Below are positions 1 to 7,881 of a DNA stretch of 28,921 nt, in pieces. The DNA is taken from positions 1 through 28,921 of the IMG/VR virus record IMGVR_UViG_3300044733_002847; one strand, written 5' to 3'. Both the position numbers and the translations under genes were made by a program. The notes below the pieces were generated by a model that did not search any database, had not been told where the DNA came from, and saw only the letters and a list, made by a program, of their open reading frames with translations. Source of the DNA: a virus. The stretch's first letter is position 1, and every line of letters begins with the position of its first letter.

Positions 1-3000
1 CGTCATCCAAGCCTGCTATTTCTCCAGCTGGCTCTTGACTCTCTTCTTCTTTTCTACTGCGTCCCTCTGGACTGGAACCGCCAGATCCTCCCGAACCACC
101 TCCAGAACCCCCTGTAGAGCCTCCAGAAGGGCTTCCAGTGGCCGCAGCACCAGCAATACCAGTAACAGCTGCAGAAGCTGCTATAAGCGTTCTACGGCCT
201 CCTACGTCTACCTGCGAACCAACTGGCACATAATCATCTAGACCCTCGCCATAGATGTCGATTGTCTCTTCAAAGGTTTCTTTAATTTCTTCAGGGGCAT
301 CAGTCACTGCCGCAACAAGGGCTGCCTCTTCGGCCTGGGTGAGGTCTCCAACTGGGATGGTTTCGAACACAGCCTCTGCTTGAGTGGTGTCAATACTCTC
401 GAGAACTTTAGAACTACTTGCAAGGTCAGTTGCCTGATCTTCTGTCACTCCGTTTTCGAGCACTGCATCTACTGCCTCAGCCACTTGCTCTTCAGATACA
501 GTATCAGATTCAAGTACATTTAAAACTTCAGTGAATTGTTCATCAGTAATATCTTCTGTGATCACTGAGTCTATAACTGCAGTAAACTGTTCATCAGACA
601 ATGGCTCATCAAAGACCGCATCAAGAACTGCAGCAAAATCTTCTGCGGAAATATCAGACACTAGCACTGCATCAAGTGCAGCTACAAAAACTTCTGCTGT
701 TACATCCGCCGTAAATACAGCATCTAGTACTTCTGCCAATTGCCCAGCAGATATATCAGAAGTAAAAATGTCATCCAGTACTGCTGCGACTTCTTCTGAT
801 GAAGTTGTATCTATATTATCTATAATATAATTTATTTCTTCGTCGGTAAAATCAGTTGTTTCTATCGGGTCAGTATCTATAGGCTCGGTATATACGGGAT
901 CAGTATCGATTGGTTCCGTATAGACAGGATCGGTATCGATTGGCTCTGTATATACGGGATCGGTGTCTATAGGTTCTGTGTAGACAGGATCAGTTTCTAT
1001 GGGTTCCGTGTACACGGGGTCAGCGTCTATAGGTTCTGTATAAACTGGTTCAGTATTTATGGGTTCGGTATACACCGGGCCAGTATCTACTGGGTCAGTG
1101 TATACTGGACCTGCAATAGTGGTTGTAGTTGTTGTTGTTGTTGTGGTGGTCGTCGTGGTGGTGCTTGAAGAAACACCAACCTGGATTGACACAGTGTTTG
1201 AATTAGCTGAATACTTACCGAATGTGTCGTTGTCAGAGCGAATATGAAAAAGCCAAGTAGTTCCGCTTGGCATCAAACTTTCGAGCAGTGAATAGCCAAT
1301 TGTGTAGTTTGTATTTAAAGCATTTGTATCACCGACATTCCCAGTTGCAACACCCCAACCGCTCTGTCCTGCCGTATTTAAACTGATGGCATATCTTTCA
1401 GGTAGATATCCACCAGTAGTTGGCGCATCCCAGTCAAGTAGGATTTCAGAGCCGGTATCAGTTACTGTTAGGTTTGATGGGGCACCAATTGTGTCTGGAA
1501 ATGTATTGGAGCTTTGTGTAAACACTGTTCCAGTTGTGTATGGGCGAGCAGTTCCCTCAACCTGGGTCGTTCCATTCCATTGATAGTGACGAATCCAAAC
1601 ACCTGAAGCATCCCAGGAGTTGCCGGTTACTGTTGACCAACTTTGGTTCTTTTGACCATTGTTGTATGTGTCGTCAAGATAAATAGCGATTGCATTTGTT
1701 GTGAATGTATTGCCACTAATGAGACGGTTGTCGGTTCCCATGTTGAAAGTCGGTGGAATCCAGCCGTTGTGATAAACACCAATTCCATTGTTTGTAAATG
1801 TGGAATTTAGAACCTGCCCACGATTTAGTCCTTGGATGTTTACTGCATAAGAGTTATTTGTAAATGTTGAGTTCTGCACTTTTGTAAAGCGCTGGGTATT
1901 GATACCAGAACCGTTATTGCTAAATACGCAATTATTTACATATGTTTTGTTTTGGAAAGCAGAATCCGTTTGGTCTGCCCATGTTGTAACTCCAGCAGGA
2001 AGTTGTGGGGTTGAGCCGTGGTCTCCACCAATACCAATACTTAGGTAGTCAAATGTACAGTTGTTATATGTTGCTGTTGATCCAGCAGCATTATTCCAAA
2101 CAGCACTACCACCAGTCATTGCTGTGAATCTAATGTTTGTTGCAACAACCGTTCCTTGGGAGTTGTAAATAAGACCACCGTAAACATTTTGCCCTTGTTT
2201 AAGGGTCATGTCAGAGACCGTAAGGCTCTTGCCAGATGGAACGTTAAATATTCGGTACAGGTTATTTCCATCAATTATGGTTTGCGTTCTTCCGTTACCA
2301 GTAATTGTCACATTTTGAGTTATCTGTGGCAGTGCGCTAGCCAGAGTTATCGTTCCATCAACGCTAAATGTGATTGAGTCGTATATACCGCCAGCAGTAG
2401 CGTTTGCTTGAGTTATTGCCCAACGAAGAGTTCCGTTTGCGGTCGTATCTTCAAGGCTTGTTACCACTAGGGATGTTGGTGCAGGGATGTCATTAGGGAC
2501 AAACGAAAGAGTTGAACCATATGCCGAACCTGAAGCATTGGTTACTTTTAGCCTGAAGTAATAAGTGGTTGAGCCAGTCAAGCCAGAAACAACAGTCGAT
2601 ACAGTTGAAAGCGAAGTTCCAGTAAATGTTCCAGATACCGGAATGTCAACGACAGTTCCAGAGAAGTCAGCCGTAGTGCTGTACTGGAATACTGCTGTTG
2701 AACTAAATCCATTAGGGTTTAACGTTCCAGAAAGTGTTACAGGGCCGTCATCAACAGTTACTGTTGGTTCCTCTGATGAAACTATTGGTGCAGTAGCAGC
2801 AAGTGTGTCAAAGTCAAATACAGCAGACTCTGTTGTTCCAGTTTCGTTAGTTGCAACAATCTTTGCGTAGTAGGTTTGGCTTGGATCAAGACCAGTAATT
2901 TCTGCACTGGCTGCTAATTCATCGGAGCCCGTAAAAGTTCCCATTGATACTGAACTAGAAGTAGTAAAGCTTGAGTCAGTTGAGTAAACAAGTTCTGCTG

Positions 3001-4069
3001 TAGTCGAGAACCCCTTGGGGTTCACTGTTGATGCAACGGTTGCAGAGGTCTGTCCAATGCCGCTTACTACTGGTGCACCTAGAACTGGAGCGTTATTTCC
3101 ATCAGCTGAAAGCACATAGCTAATACGAAAAGAAGTTGATGCACCAGCACCAAGTGTTGGAACATTTAGTGCTACGTAGATTCCAGCGTCGGCGTATATT
3201 TCTCCAATATTACCAAGGTACGCTCCGCTTGTTGCAAGGGTGTTTCCAGCATTCCAAATATCTGCAGGGTCTGGAGAAGAGAATCCACCAGTTTGTCTGG
3301 CTACACGAGCACGAGCATCAAATGATTGTAGAGCGATGAATGCACCGTTACCCCATCTTGCTGTTGCTTGCGCTTCTGCTCCTTGACCAGTTACGGCATT
3401 GCATGATTGAAAAGTTGTTGTATTACCAGTACTACCTGCACATGTCATTGAGCCAGAACCAGTTGCATTGTCTGGGTCAAATCCACGACCAAAGAAAACA
3501 TCGCTAATCGCAGAGCTAGTTGTGTTGGTGAGAGTAACGTCGGTATGGAGTGCTTGCCCTGCTGTTGGCACACAATACCTTTGGGAAACGCTTACGCCGT
3601 TATAGGGACTTGCGCTGCTCCAAGATACACACTGAGAGGAGCCAGAGTTTTGGATGTCTGAAACTGCACCTGCGATACCTGTTTGGCCATTGTCATTTTT
3701 GCCTACGCTCCCAGCAACCTTCATTTGCCAGCCTTCAAACGGTGAGCCAGGGCAGAAGAAGTCTCCGTCATCTGTAGTGACGCCCCAGCCGTCCATTTCT
3801 CTGTCAACGCGAAAGCCAAGACAGTTTGATGGGTTCTGGTTGAATCCAGAGGGAACACTCGTAGAGCCAAAAGCTCCGTTTGCCCTTACGCCAACTTGGG
3901 CAAACTGCCCTTGCAGGAATCCTTGACCATTAGATATCTGGGTATTTGTAGAAAATGTGGCTTGAGCAGGACCAGACGGTGGAACAAAAGATCCTATTAA
4001 AAATATAGGAACAAAAATCCATGCGGCTTTACGTGTGAAAGCATATTTTAATCTATTAAATATATTCAA
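1..4069 (-). CDS. Giant secreted FN3/beta-helix repeat surface protein (3' end outside window)
   Basis: An open frame of 1356 codons runs off the left edge. I chose the TTG at 4069 because AGGGG lies 7 bases upstream and because it yields a clear signal peptide (basic n-region, hydrophobic IFVPIFLIGSF, AQA cleavage motif near residue 36). After cleavage come a Cys-containing globular region, two or more fibronectin-III-like domains, a right-handed beta-helix (repeated NNxF/NSTFTNN motifs, entered by a TSLEDTTANGTLRWAI motif), another FN3 domain, 15 threonines, eight 10-residue DPVYTEPIDT-type repeats, about seven acidic helical repeats, a short hydrophobic segment (LIAASAAVTGIAGAAA) and a Gly/Ser-rich charged tail. 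It looks like an exported, membrane-anchored surface protein rather than a normal tail fibre. Base composition is visibly more GC-rich than the replication genes, and my scan found no CGG codon in it. From memory it resembles large surface proteins of freshwater Actinobacteria. Its function is unknown. Confidence 0.85.
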   Translation of the reverse strand, partial: MNIFNRLKYAFTRKAAWIFVPIFLIGSFVPPSGPAQATFSTNTQISNGQGFLQGQFAQVGVRANGAFGSTSVPSGFNQNPSNCLGFRVDREMDGWGVTTDDGDFFCPGSPFEGWQMKVAGSVGKNDNGQTGIAGAVSDIQNSGSSQCVSWSSASPYNGVSVSQRYCVPTAGQALHTDVTLTNTTSSAISDVFFGRGFDPDNATGSGSMTCAGSTGNTTTFQSCNAVTGQGAEAQATARWGNGAFIALQSFDARARVARQTGGFSSPDPADIWNAGNTLATSGAYLGNIGEIYADAGIYVALNVPTLGAGASTSFRISYVLSADGNNAPVLGAPVVSGIGQTSATVASTVNPKGFSTTAELVYSTDSSFTTSSSVSMGTFTGSDELAASAEITGLDPSQTYYAKIVATNETGTTESAVFDFDTLAATAPIVSSEEPTVTVDDGPVTLSGTLNPNGFSSTAVFQYSTTADFSGTVVDIPVSGTFTGTSLSTVSTVVSGLTGSTTYYFRLKVTNASGSAYGSTLSFVPNDIPAPTSLVVTSLEDTTANGTLRWAITQANATAGGIYDSITFSVDGTITLASALPQITQNVTITGNGRTQTIIDGNNLYRIFNVPSGKSLTVSDMTLKQGQNVYGGLIYNSQGTVVATNIRFTAMTGGSAVWNNAAGSTATYNNCTFDYLSIGIGGDHGSTPQLPAGVTTWADQTDSAFQNKTYVNNCVFSNNGSGINTQRFTKVQNSTFTNNSYAVNIQGLNRGQVLNSTFTNNGIGVYHNGWIPPTFNMGTDNRLISGNTFTTNAIAIYLDDTYNNGQKNQSWSTVTGNSWDASGVWIRHYQWNGTTQVEGTARPYTTGTVFTQSSNTFPDTIGAPSNLTVTDTGSEILLDWDAPTTGGYLPERYAISLNTAGQSGWGVATGNVGDTNALNTNYTIGYSLLESLMPSGTTWLFHIRSDNDTFGKYSANSNTVSIQVGVSSSTTTTTTTTTTTTTTTIAGPVYTDPVDTGPVYTEPINTEPVYTEPIDADPVYTEPIETDPVYTEPIDTDPVYTEPIDTDPVYTEPIDTDPVYTEPIDTDPIETTDFTDEEINYIIDNIDTTSSEEVAAVLDDIFTSDISAGQLAEVLDAVFTADVTAEVFVAALDAVLVSDISAEDFAAVLDAVFDEPLSDEQFTAVIDSVITEDITDEQFTEVLNVLESDTVSEEQVAEAVDAVLENGVTEDQATDLASSSKVLESIDTTQAEAVFETIPVGDLTQAEEAALVAAVTDAPEEIKETFEETIDIYGEGLDDYVPVGSQVDVGGRRTLIAASAAVTGIAGAAATGSPSGGSTGGSGGGSGGSGGSSPEGRSRKEEESQEPAGEIAGLDD
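872..1111 (-). repeat. Eight in-frame 30-bp repeats encoding (G/D/E)PVYT(E/D)P(I/V)(D/N/E)(T/A)
   Basis: Eight tandem 30-base units encode a ten-residue Pro/Tyr/acidic repeat of the DPVYTEPIDT type. The protein sequence is better conserved than the DNA, since third positions vary freely. The array follows a 15-threonine stretch at 1118..1162. Together they form a probable extended stalk between the FN3 domain and the helical repeats of the giant surface protein. Confidence 0.9.
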
Positions 4070-4095
4070 CCGACATCCCCTTCAGTTAGATACAC

Positions 4096-4101
4096 CTTAT
4101 A
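4096..4101 (-). promoter_or_regulatory. Possible -10 box for the giant surface-protein gene
   Basis: TATAAG on the minus strand lies 27 bases upstream of the TTG start and just after the terminator at 4124..4153, where a new promoter would be expected. No convincing -35 box is visible, so this is a weak call. Confidence 0.3.
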
Positions 4102-4123
4102 GTAATAGGTTTGACTAACAAAA

Positions 4124-4153
4124 AATCCCCAACCTATTTAAAAGTTGGGGATT
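4124..4153 (-). terminator. Rho-independent terminator after the methyltransferase gene
   Basis: A perfect 10-bp stem (AATCCCCAAC with GTTGGGGATT) closes a 10-base loop and is followed on the minus strand by a run of T. It lies 39 bases past the methyltransferase stop codon. It separates the modification cassette from the giant surface-protein gene. Confidence 0.85.
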
Positions 4154-4192
4154 CTTTAGACGTCGAGCGTCGGTTTCCGTATAACTATTATA

Positions 4193-4735
4193 TCAAATCT
4201 TTTTTGCTATTACACCTAGATTAGGAATATCTTTTCCAAAATCTTTTTTTGTTTCTTCCGGCAATAAATCATCATCAATGTCGTACTGCCAAAAACCAGC
4301 ATCAAAACCTGTAGCTTCCATACCAAGTGATTGAAAGTCTTTAATCAATTCCTCTTGTGACCACATGCTTTGATGTTGCTGTAGGATATTTGAATCACAT
4401 CTACTGGCAGGTGTGAATATTGGAGCTCTCATTGCCCTAAATGATATCTGACCATCTGCCCACATTTTTACTAGTCTACCGATATCTGTTTGTATCACCT
4501 TAATTGTTCCACCACGCTTAAGTTTTCTAAGCATGTGAAGCAAGAAGGATTTATATTGCAATACAGAGATATGCTCAAGGGTATGTGATAAGAAAAATTC
4601 ATCCACAGTTCCATCGTCACAGAATGAATCAAGGTCCATTATGTTGGCTTCGATGTCGCAAATTTCTGCTAGGTTAACCGTCTTGTATTCTGATCCCTTA
4701 CCGATTCCGCCAAGGTTAAATTTAATATTACTCAT
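4193..4735 (-). CDS. SAM-dependent methyltransferase-like protein
   Basis: 180-residue class I methyltransferase-like protein. A glycine-rich motif I (KFNLGGIGKG, residues 3-12) is followed by an acidic segment (ANIMDLDSF), the VDEFFLSHTLEHI motif near residue 45, and LRKLKRGGTIKV. This is the order seen in sugar- or small-molecule-modifying SAM methyltransferases often found beside glycosyltransferases. I chose ATG 4735 over the upstream ATG at 4768: GAGAGG sits just before it, and the longer form would overlap the upstream gene by 31 bases. The stop of the upstream glycosyltransferase is 2 bases away, so translation is probably coupled. It is the last gene before the terminator at 4124..4153. 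The substrate is unknown. Confidence 0.8.
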   Translation of the reverse strand: MSNIKFNLGGIGKGSEYKTVNLAEICDIEANIMDLDSFCDDGTVDEFFLSHTLEHISVLQYKSFLLHMLRKLKRGGTIKVIQTDIGRLVKMWADGQISFRAMRAPIFTPASRCDSNILQQHQSMWSQEELIKDFQSLGMEATGFDAGFWQYDIDDDLLPEETKKDFGKDIPNLGVIAKKI

Positions 4736-4737
4736 AA

Positions 4738-5418
4738 TTAATCCTCTCTTGTGTGAGCATTTATCCATACCCAGTTATAGTTTCTAAAAGTTTGTGGCAA
4801 CACATCAGGTTGAAATCCAGTCTTCCATAAACAGTAAGGAAAGCTAACCTGATCCTGATAAGACCACTCTAAGTTTTGTTTATGCCAAAGTTCACCTAAT
4901 TCTTTTACCTTAGGACTGGTTAAATCTCTAGCTGAAACTCCACATTCATACAACCCGTATTGCTCGGGAAATCCCTCTGATCTATAAAAATCACACTGTT
5001 CATCTAGTGGTTCATTTTTATATTTTAATGGTCGAATCGTTGCTTCGCCATAAGCACAGTGTCTACCATCAAAATGTGGTGATGCCACAAATCCATTTTC
5101 CATATATGACATAATCTCTGGAACAAATTCTGGCCTATTAATACCCATGTCACCATCTATCCAAATCATATACTTCCAATTCAGTAGCATTGGTATCGAG
5201 TGTGGGTTTAGTTTTGGTCTCTTAGATCTTCTTCTATTATCTAAATTCTCATCGCCAAGAAGAATTGGAATCCATGGTCCAGTAATTGGTGCTGTTGATT
5301 TTCCATCAGTAAAATACACATAGTCTACACCGTCTATTTTAAGCTGAGCTGGCATGTAGTCATATCCACCTGTAACTGCAGTGCATATAACTGTATTGCC
5401 ATACCAATCTGTAACCAT
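4738..5418 (-). CDS. TOD1/MUCI70 (DUF616)-like glycosyltransferase
   Basis: 226-residue protein with the layout of the DUF616/TOD1/MUCI70 glycosyltransferase-like domain. It has an N-terminal TAVTGGYD motif (residues 13-20), VYFTD (34-38), an arginine/lysine-rich RRRSKRPKLNPH segment (62-73), WIDGDMGI around residues 86-93 with an Asp-Gly-Asp probably binding the metal or nucleotide sugar, and a QDQVSFPY motif near the C-terminus. It starts one base after the preceding gene's stop and ends 2 bases before the methyltransferase start, inside a glycosyltransferase-oxygenase-methyltransferase cassette. No signal peptide or membrane segment is seen. Acceptor unknown; a virion protein or host surface glycan is a guess. 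Confidence 0.75.
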   Translation of the reverse strand: MVTDWYGNTVICTAVTGGYDYMPAQLKIDGVDYVYFTDGKSTAPITGPWIPILLGDENLDNRRRSKRPKLNPHSIPMLLNWKYMIWIDGDMGINRPEFVPEIMSYMENGFVASPHFDGRHCAYGEATIRPLKYKNEPLDEQCDFYRSEGFPEQYGLYECGVSARDLTSPKVKELGELWHKQNLEWSYQDQVSFPYCLWKTGFQPDVLPQTFRNYNWVWINAHTRED

Positions 5419-5419
5419 C

Positions 5420-6088
5420 TTATCTGTAATCCTTTGTTATTGGAAGTGGCATTGTTTTAATTAATCTATCTGTGTACTCGAAACATAGTGGATGGAATAT
5501 CTCAAGAAGTATTTCACCCCACTCTATTGGGTATCTAGTAAACATAGTATCTGCTGCTTCTCTACTGGTCTTTGCTGGAAACTTTTGTAAATTATTTAAT
5601 TTTATATCCATTACTTCAAGCAGCTTATTATACCATTTTGTAGTGAACTCTGTATTTGGTTTAAATATATATAAATCATTAGTCATTAATTTATCCCAGT
5701 GTTGACCAAGCCATGGTCTTTGTTTTACGGTAACACTTAGTTCACCTTCATCTTCTGGAGCACCAATACCAAATGCATCAGAAGATTTTAATTGATCAAA
5801 GTATGGATTCCAATCCCATGAGCATGGTTTGATGTCAGTATAACCGCCACCATGATGGTGCATGAAATATGTTCTGAGGTAGTCTGCCTTATGCACATCC
5901 GAAAGATATTGATATCCGAGATGAAGGGGATGTTCATCGAGTATAAAGTCTTGTAGATTTTCATTGGTAACTAAAATATAATTAACCTTAGAATTATTTT
6001 TTAAGCTTTCAATACCGTTGATTCTATTTTCATTCATCACTAAATTATTAGTGCCAACCCAAAAAGAATATAAATTTCTTTGCAACAT
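5420..6088 (-). CDS. Gly_transf_sug / capsular-type glycosyltransferase
   Basis: 222-residue GT-A-like glycosyltransferase of the type that contains a sugar-binding DxD region. It opens with LYSFWVGTN, continues with VNYILVTNEN, and carries the family signature HKADYLRTYF...GGGYTDIKP (residues 66-88). Asp69 and Asp85 are present, but the usual second acid of the DxD is a lysine (Asp-Ile-Lys), which may alter metal binding. The start at 6088 lies 2 bases after the stop of the upstream oxygenase gene, with no good ribosome binding site, so translation is probably coupled. It is one of at least four glycosyltransferase-like genes in the window. Donor and acceptor cannot be read from the sequence. 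Confidence 0.8.
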   Translation of the reverse strand: MLQRNLYSFWVGTNNLVMNENRINGIESLKNNSKVNYILVTNENLQDFILDEHPLHLGYQYLSDVHKADYLRTYFMHHHGGGYTDIKPCSWDWNPYFDQLKSSDAFGIGAPEDEGELSVTVKQRPWLGQHWDKLMTNDLYIFKPNTEFTTKWYNKLLEVMDIKLNNLQKFPAKTSREAADTMFTRYPIEWGEILLEIFHPLCFEYTDRLIKTMPLPITKDYR

Positions 6089-6090
6089 GT

Positions 6091-6864
6091 TTAAAACTCT
6101 GTAGTTATAATGTGACCATCGATTTGATCACTCGGTGGAAGTTCTTTTCTTATTAAAATTCTTTGTACCCATCTGTCAGTGCCATCATATCTAGCTTGAA
6201 ATGGTTTGCGACCATGAATTGTTTTATTGTTATCTATGACTAATAAATCGCCAGTCTCTAAAACTATTTCTTGAATACATTCTTCAACAGCTTCATGAAG
6301 TTTTTCTAATGCCGCTCTTCCAAGTTCATCGTTTGCCTTAACGAAAGTATAATCATAAATAAAATTGTATCCATCTTCAGTTTTTTCAAGAACTGAAATA
6401 AGAATATTTTTATCCTTCTGACCTTTTGTTCTAAAGGATATATCTATGTTTGTTGTGAACCACTTCTTCTGAAGAGTTGCTATTACCCATAGATCTAATT
6501 TTTTAACAATGTCATCTACATTTGCATATGTAGTCACTGCACTTGGATCACCCCTTAGGCAGAGCAGCAACACATAATCGGGTTTGTACGGATGGAATGC
6601 TGTTTCAGTATGAAGAGCTAATTCAACCTTGGATGACGTGGAAATCTGCTGAGTCTCAGTTTTATGAACGGGAAGTATATTCTGGACTAATTGACCTTTT
6701 TGTTCTTGCGCATAAGAAACTGGGTGACCAAACTTATGAGCGTATTCTAAAAATACCATTGAAGACTTATCTGAAGAAGCTTCTTTGATTGAATTAGGAA
6801 ATGGAGTTGCTGGGGTCTTCGGAACAAAACCAATATCAAGATTCTTAAATAGTATTATACCCAT
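6091..6864 (-). CDS. Clavaminate synthase/AsnO/VioC-like 2OG-Fe(II) oxygenase
   Basis: 257-residue protein of the TauD/clavaminate-synthase superfamily, closest by eye to amino-acid beta-hydroxylases such as AsnO and VioC. Iron-binding residues are visible as H85-x-E87 (in LHTETAFHPYKPDYV) and H217 (in DNNKTIHGRKPF). A downstream RYDGTDRWVQR segment would supply the arginine that binds 2-oxoglutarate. CLRGDP and the GDLLVIDN strand match the family pattern. It is shorter at the N-terminus than the roughly 330-residue bacterial enzymes. Its start overlaps the upstream stop (TAATG), and it precedes two glycosyltransferases, so it may create a hydroxyl group that is then glycosylated. That link is inference. 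Substrate unknown: a free amino acid or a protein side chain. Confidence 0.82.
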   Translation of the reverse strand: MGIILFKNLDIGFVPKTPATPFPNSIKEASSDKSSMVFLEYAHKFGHPVSYAQEQKGQLVQNILPVHKTETQQISTSSKVELALHTETAFHPYKPDYVLLLCLRGDPSAVTTYANVDDIVKKLDLWVIATLQKKWFTTNIDISFRTKGQKDKNILISVLEKTEDGYNFIYDYTFVKANDELGRAALEKLHEAVEECIQEIVLETGDLLVIDNNKTIHGRKPFQARYDGTDRWVQRILIRKELPPSDQIDGHIITTEF

Positions 6865-7076
6865 TACTGATCAGACAAAACTTTCAATATCAAAAAATAT
6901 AATTTACTTAAATCATTTGGGGAAATAGAAAATATATATTCTTTTTCCAATGTTTTAATTGTAACACAATGAACGTCAACCAGGTCGCCATTTGATGTAA
7001 TTGATGCAGTTGGTTTTGATATAACTATATTGCTTATAGTTGGCATGAAGCCATCAAATGGGTTGGCATTATCCAT
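6864..7076 (-). CDS. Small protein of unknown function
   Basis: 70-residue protein, unrecognised. A predicted beta-rich N-terminal half (VDVHCVTIKTLEKEYIFSISP) is followed by a C-terminal helix, NDLSKLYFLILKVL. The layout faintly resembles the 70-residue protein at 17244..17456, but I would not claim homology. The stop overlaps the next start as TAATG. The ATG lies only six bases after a TATAAT box and has no Shine-Dalgarno, so the transcript may be leaderless. It begins the modification cassette. Confidence 0.65.
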   Translation of the reverse strand: MDNANPFDGFMPTISNIVISKPTASITSNGDLVDVHCVTIKTLEKEYIFSISPNDLSKLYFLILKVLSDQ

Positions 7077-7082
7077 TTATCA

Positions 7083-7088
7083 ATTATA
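7083..7088 (-). promoter_or_regulatory. Extended -10 promoter upstream of the modification cassette
   Basis: The minus strand reads TGC-TATAAT, a perfect -10 box with the extended TGn motif. A possible TTGCTT -35 lies 16 bases upstream. The start codon at 7076 lies where transcription would begin, so a leaderless mRNA is possible. It sits in the 26-base gap between two genes. Confidence 0.55.
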
Positions 7089-7102
7089 GCACAAAGTGTT
7101 AA

Positions 7103-7597
7103 TTAAGCAACAGGTATTACTGTAAGAATTGCGGATGGTATTGCTGGTCCACCCATTGCTCCCGTATTATACTTCATAACTATATGATGATTATCTGTCG
7201 CCCAATAAATTTGAGCATTAGATCCAGCTGTAGCAGTAATTATAAAATCCCAAGCCGCAACAACATATGGACTATTTGTGTTTACGGCTACTCTAGTGTT
7301 AGTGTATGGAACCGCCTCTCCATTTTGGACAAGCCAAATTTCGACAGTTTGTCCATTACCTCCGCCGCCTTCATTGTGGAATTGAAATGAAAATTGAATG
7401 TCATATGTTCCGGGATAGGCAAATGTAACCTTAGAATTATCTACGATACTAATTCCATCTGCCTCAGCGTTTTGCCTAAATAAGACTGGTATTCCAATAC
7501 TCAATGCATTTGCTGCGAGTTGTTGAGTTTGAATATCGTAAAAAGATCCATACTTACCCTGCGAAGCTGGGTGTCTTGGATTCCAATAGTATAACAT
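7103..7597 (-). CDS. C1q/TNF-like jelly-roll virion protein
   Basis: 164-residue protein with a C1q/TNF-like beta-sandwich pattern common in environmental phage virion proteins. It contains YGSFYDIQTQ, GISIVDNSKVTFAYPGTYDIQFS (the conserved strand-turn core), EIWLVQNGEAVPYTNTR, VAAWDFIIT and a C-terminal SAILTVIPVA strand. Such proteins usually form trimeric tips or decorations on fibres or capsids. The start overlaps the upstream gene's stop (TGATG), and this gene closes the block of small virion-type genes. There is no signal peptide. Receptor binding or capsid decoration is inferred from the fold alone. Confidence 0.8.
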   Translation of the reverse strand: MLYYWNPRHPASQGKYGSFYDIQTQQLAANALSIGIPVLFRQNAEADGISIVDNSKVTFAYPGTYDIQFSFQFHNEGGGGNGQTVEIWLVQNGEAVPYTNTRVAVNTNSPYVVAAWDFIITATAGSNAQIYWATDNHHIVMKYNTGAMGGPAIPSAILTVIPVA

Positions 7598-7881
7598 CAG
7601 CTAAAGGTAAACCTCATTATAGCAACATTAGAGTTTGCCACTGTGCTTAAAGCATATAGCTCAGTATTTTGCCTGAGGTTTTCTGCGGAGAAAAATGCAC
7701 CTGGCTCTAAAAGAACTCCATAAGAAGTTGAAGAGACAGAACTATTTCCAAGATAAACATTAGCTGAGTCATGTACATTTTGTACACTGAACATCATATT
7801 AGACGGAGTAGTATCCCCTTCAACTGTCAATATAGTTGAAGAAGTATTACTCAATGTTAATAGTTGATGTTGTAACGGCAT
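7597..7881 (-). CDS. Small putative virion (decoration or fibre) protein
   Basis: 94-residue beta-rich protein: LLTLSNTSSTILTVEG, MFSVQNVHDSANVYLGNSS, LLEPGAFFSAENL, ELYALSTVANSNVAIMRFTFS. The pattern resembles short phage proteins that precede or decorate a C1q-like tip. The gene overlaps the C1q-like gene by a TGATG junction and directly follows the DUF5872-like gene, supporting co-translation. I do not recognise a named family. Confidence 0.65.
   Translation of the reverse strand: MPLQHQLLTLSNTSSTILTVEGDTTPSNMMFSVQNVHDSANVYLGNSSVSSTSYGVLLEPGAFFSAENLRQNTELYALSTVANSNVAIMRFTFS

Noticed and set aside
872-1111. Regular 30-bp repeats resembling a CRISPR array
   Set aside because: Units are directly adjacent with no spacers, stay in frame and vary at third positions. 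This is a protein repeat.
35-3926. Several plus-strand open frames of 60-100 codons across the left 4 kb
   Set aside because: They are antisense shadows of the continuous minus-strand surface-protein frame. They are low-complexity (Ser/Thr/Val-rich) and have no ribosome-binding sites.
4158-4172. Small inverted repeat GACG-CTCGA-CGTC as a second terminator
   Set aside because: The stem is only 4 bp, with no T tract, next to a much better terminator at 4124..4153.
4736-4768. Upstream ATG at 4768 for the methyltransferase
   Set aside because: It would overlap the glycosyltransferase gene by 31 bases and adds residues unlike the family. ATG 4735 has GAGAGG in place.
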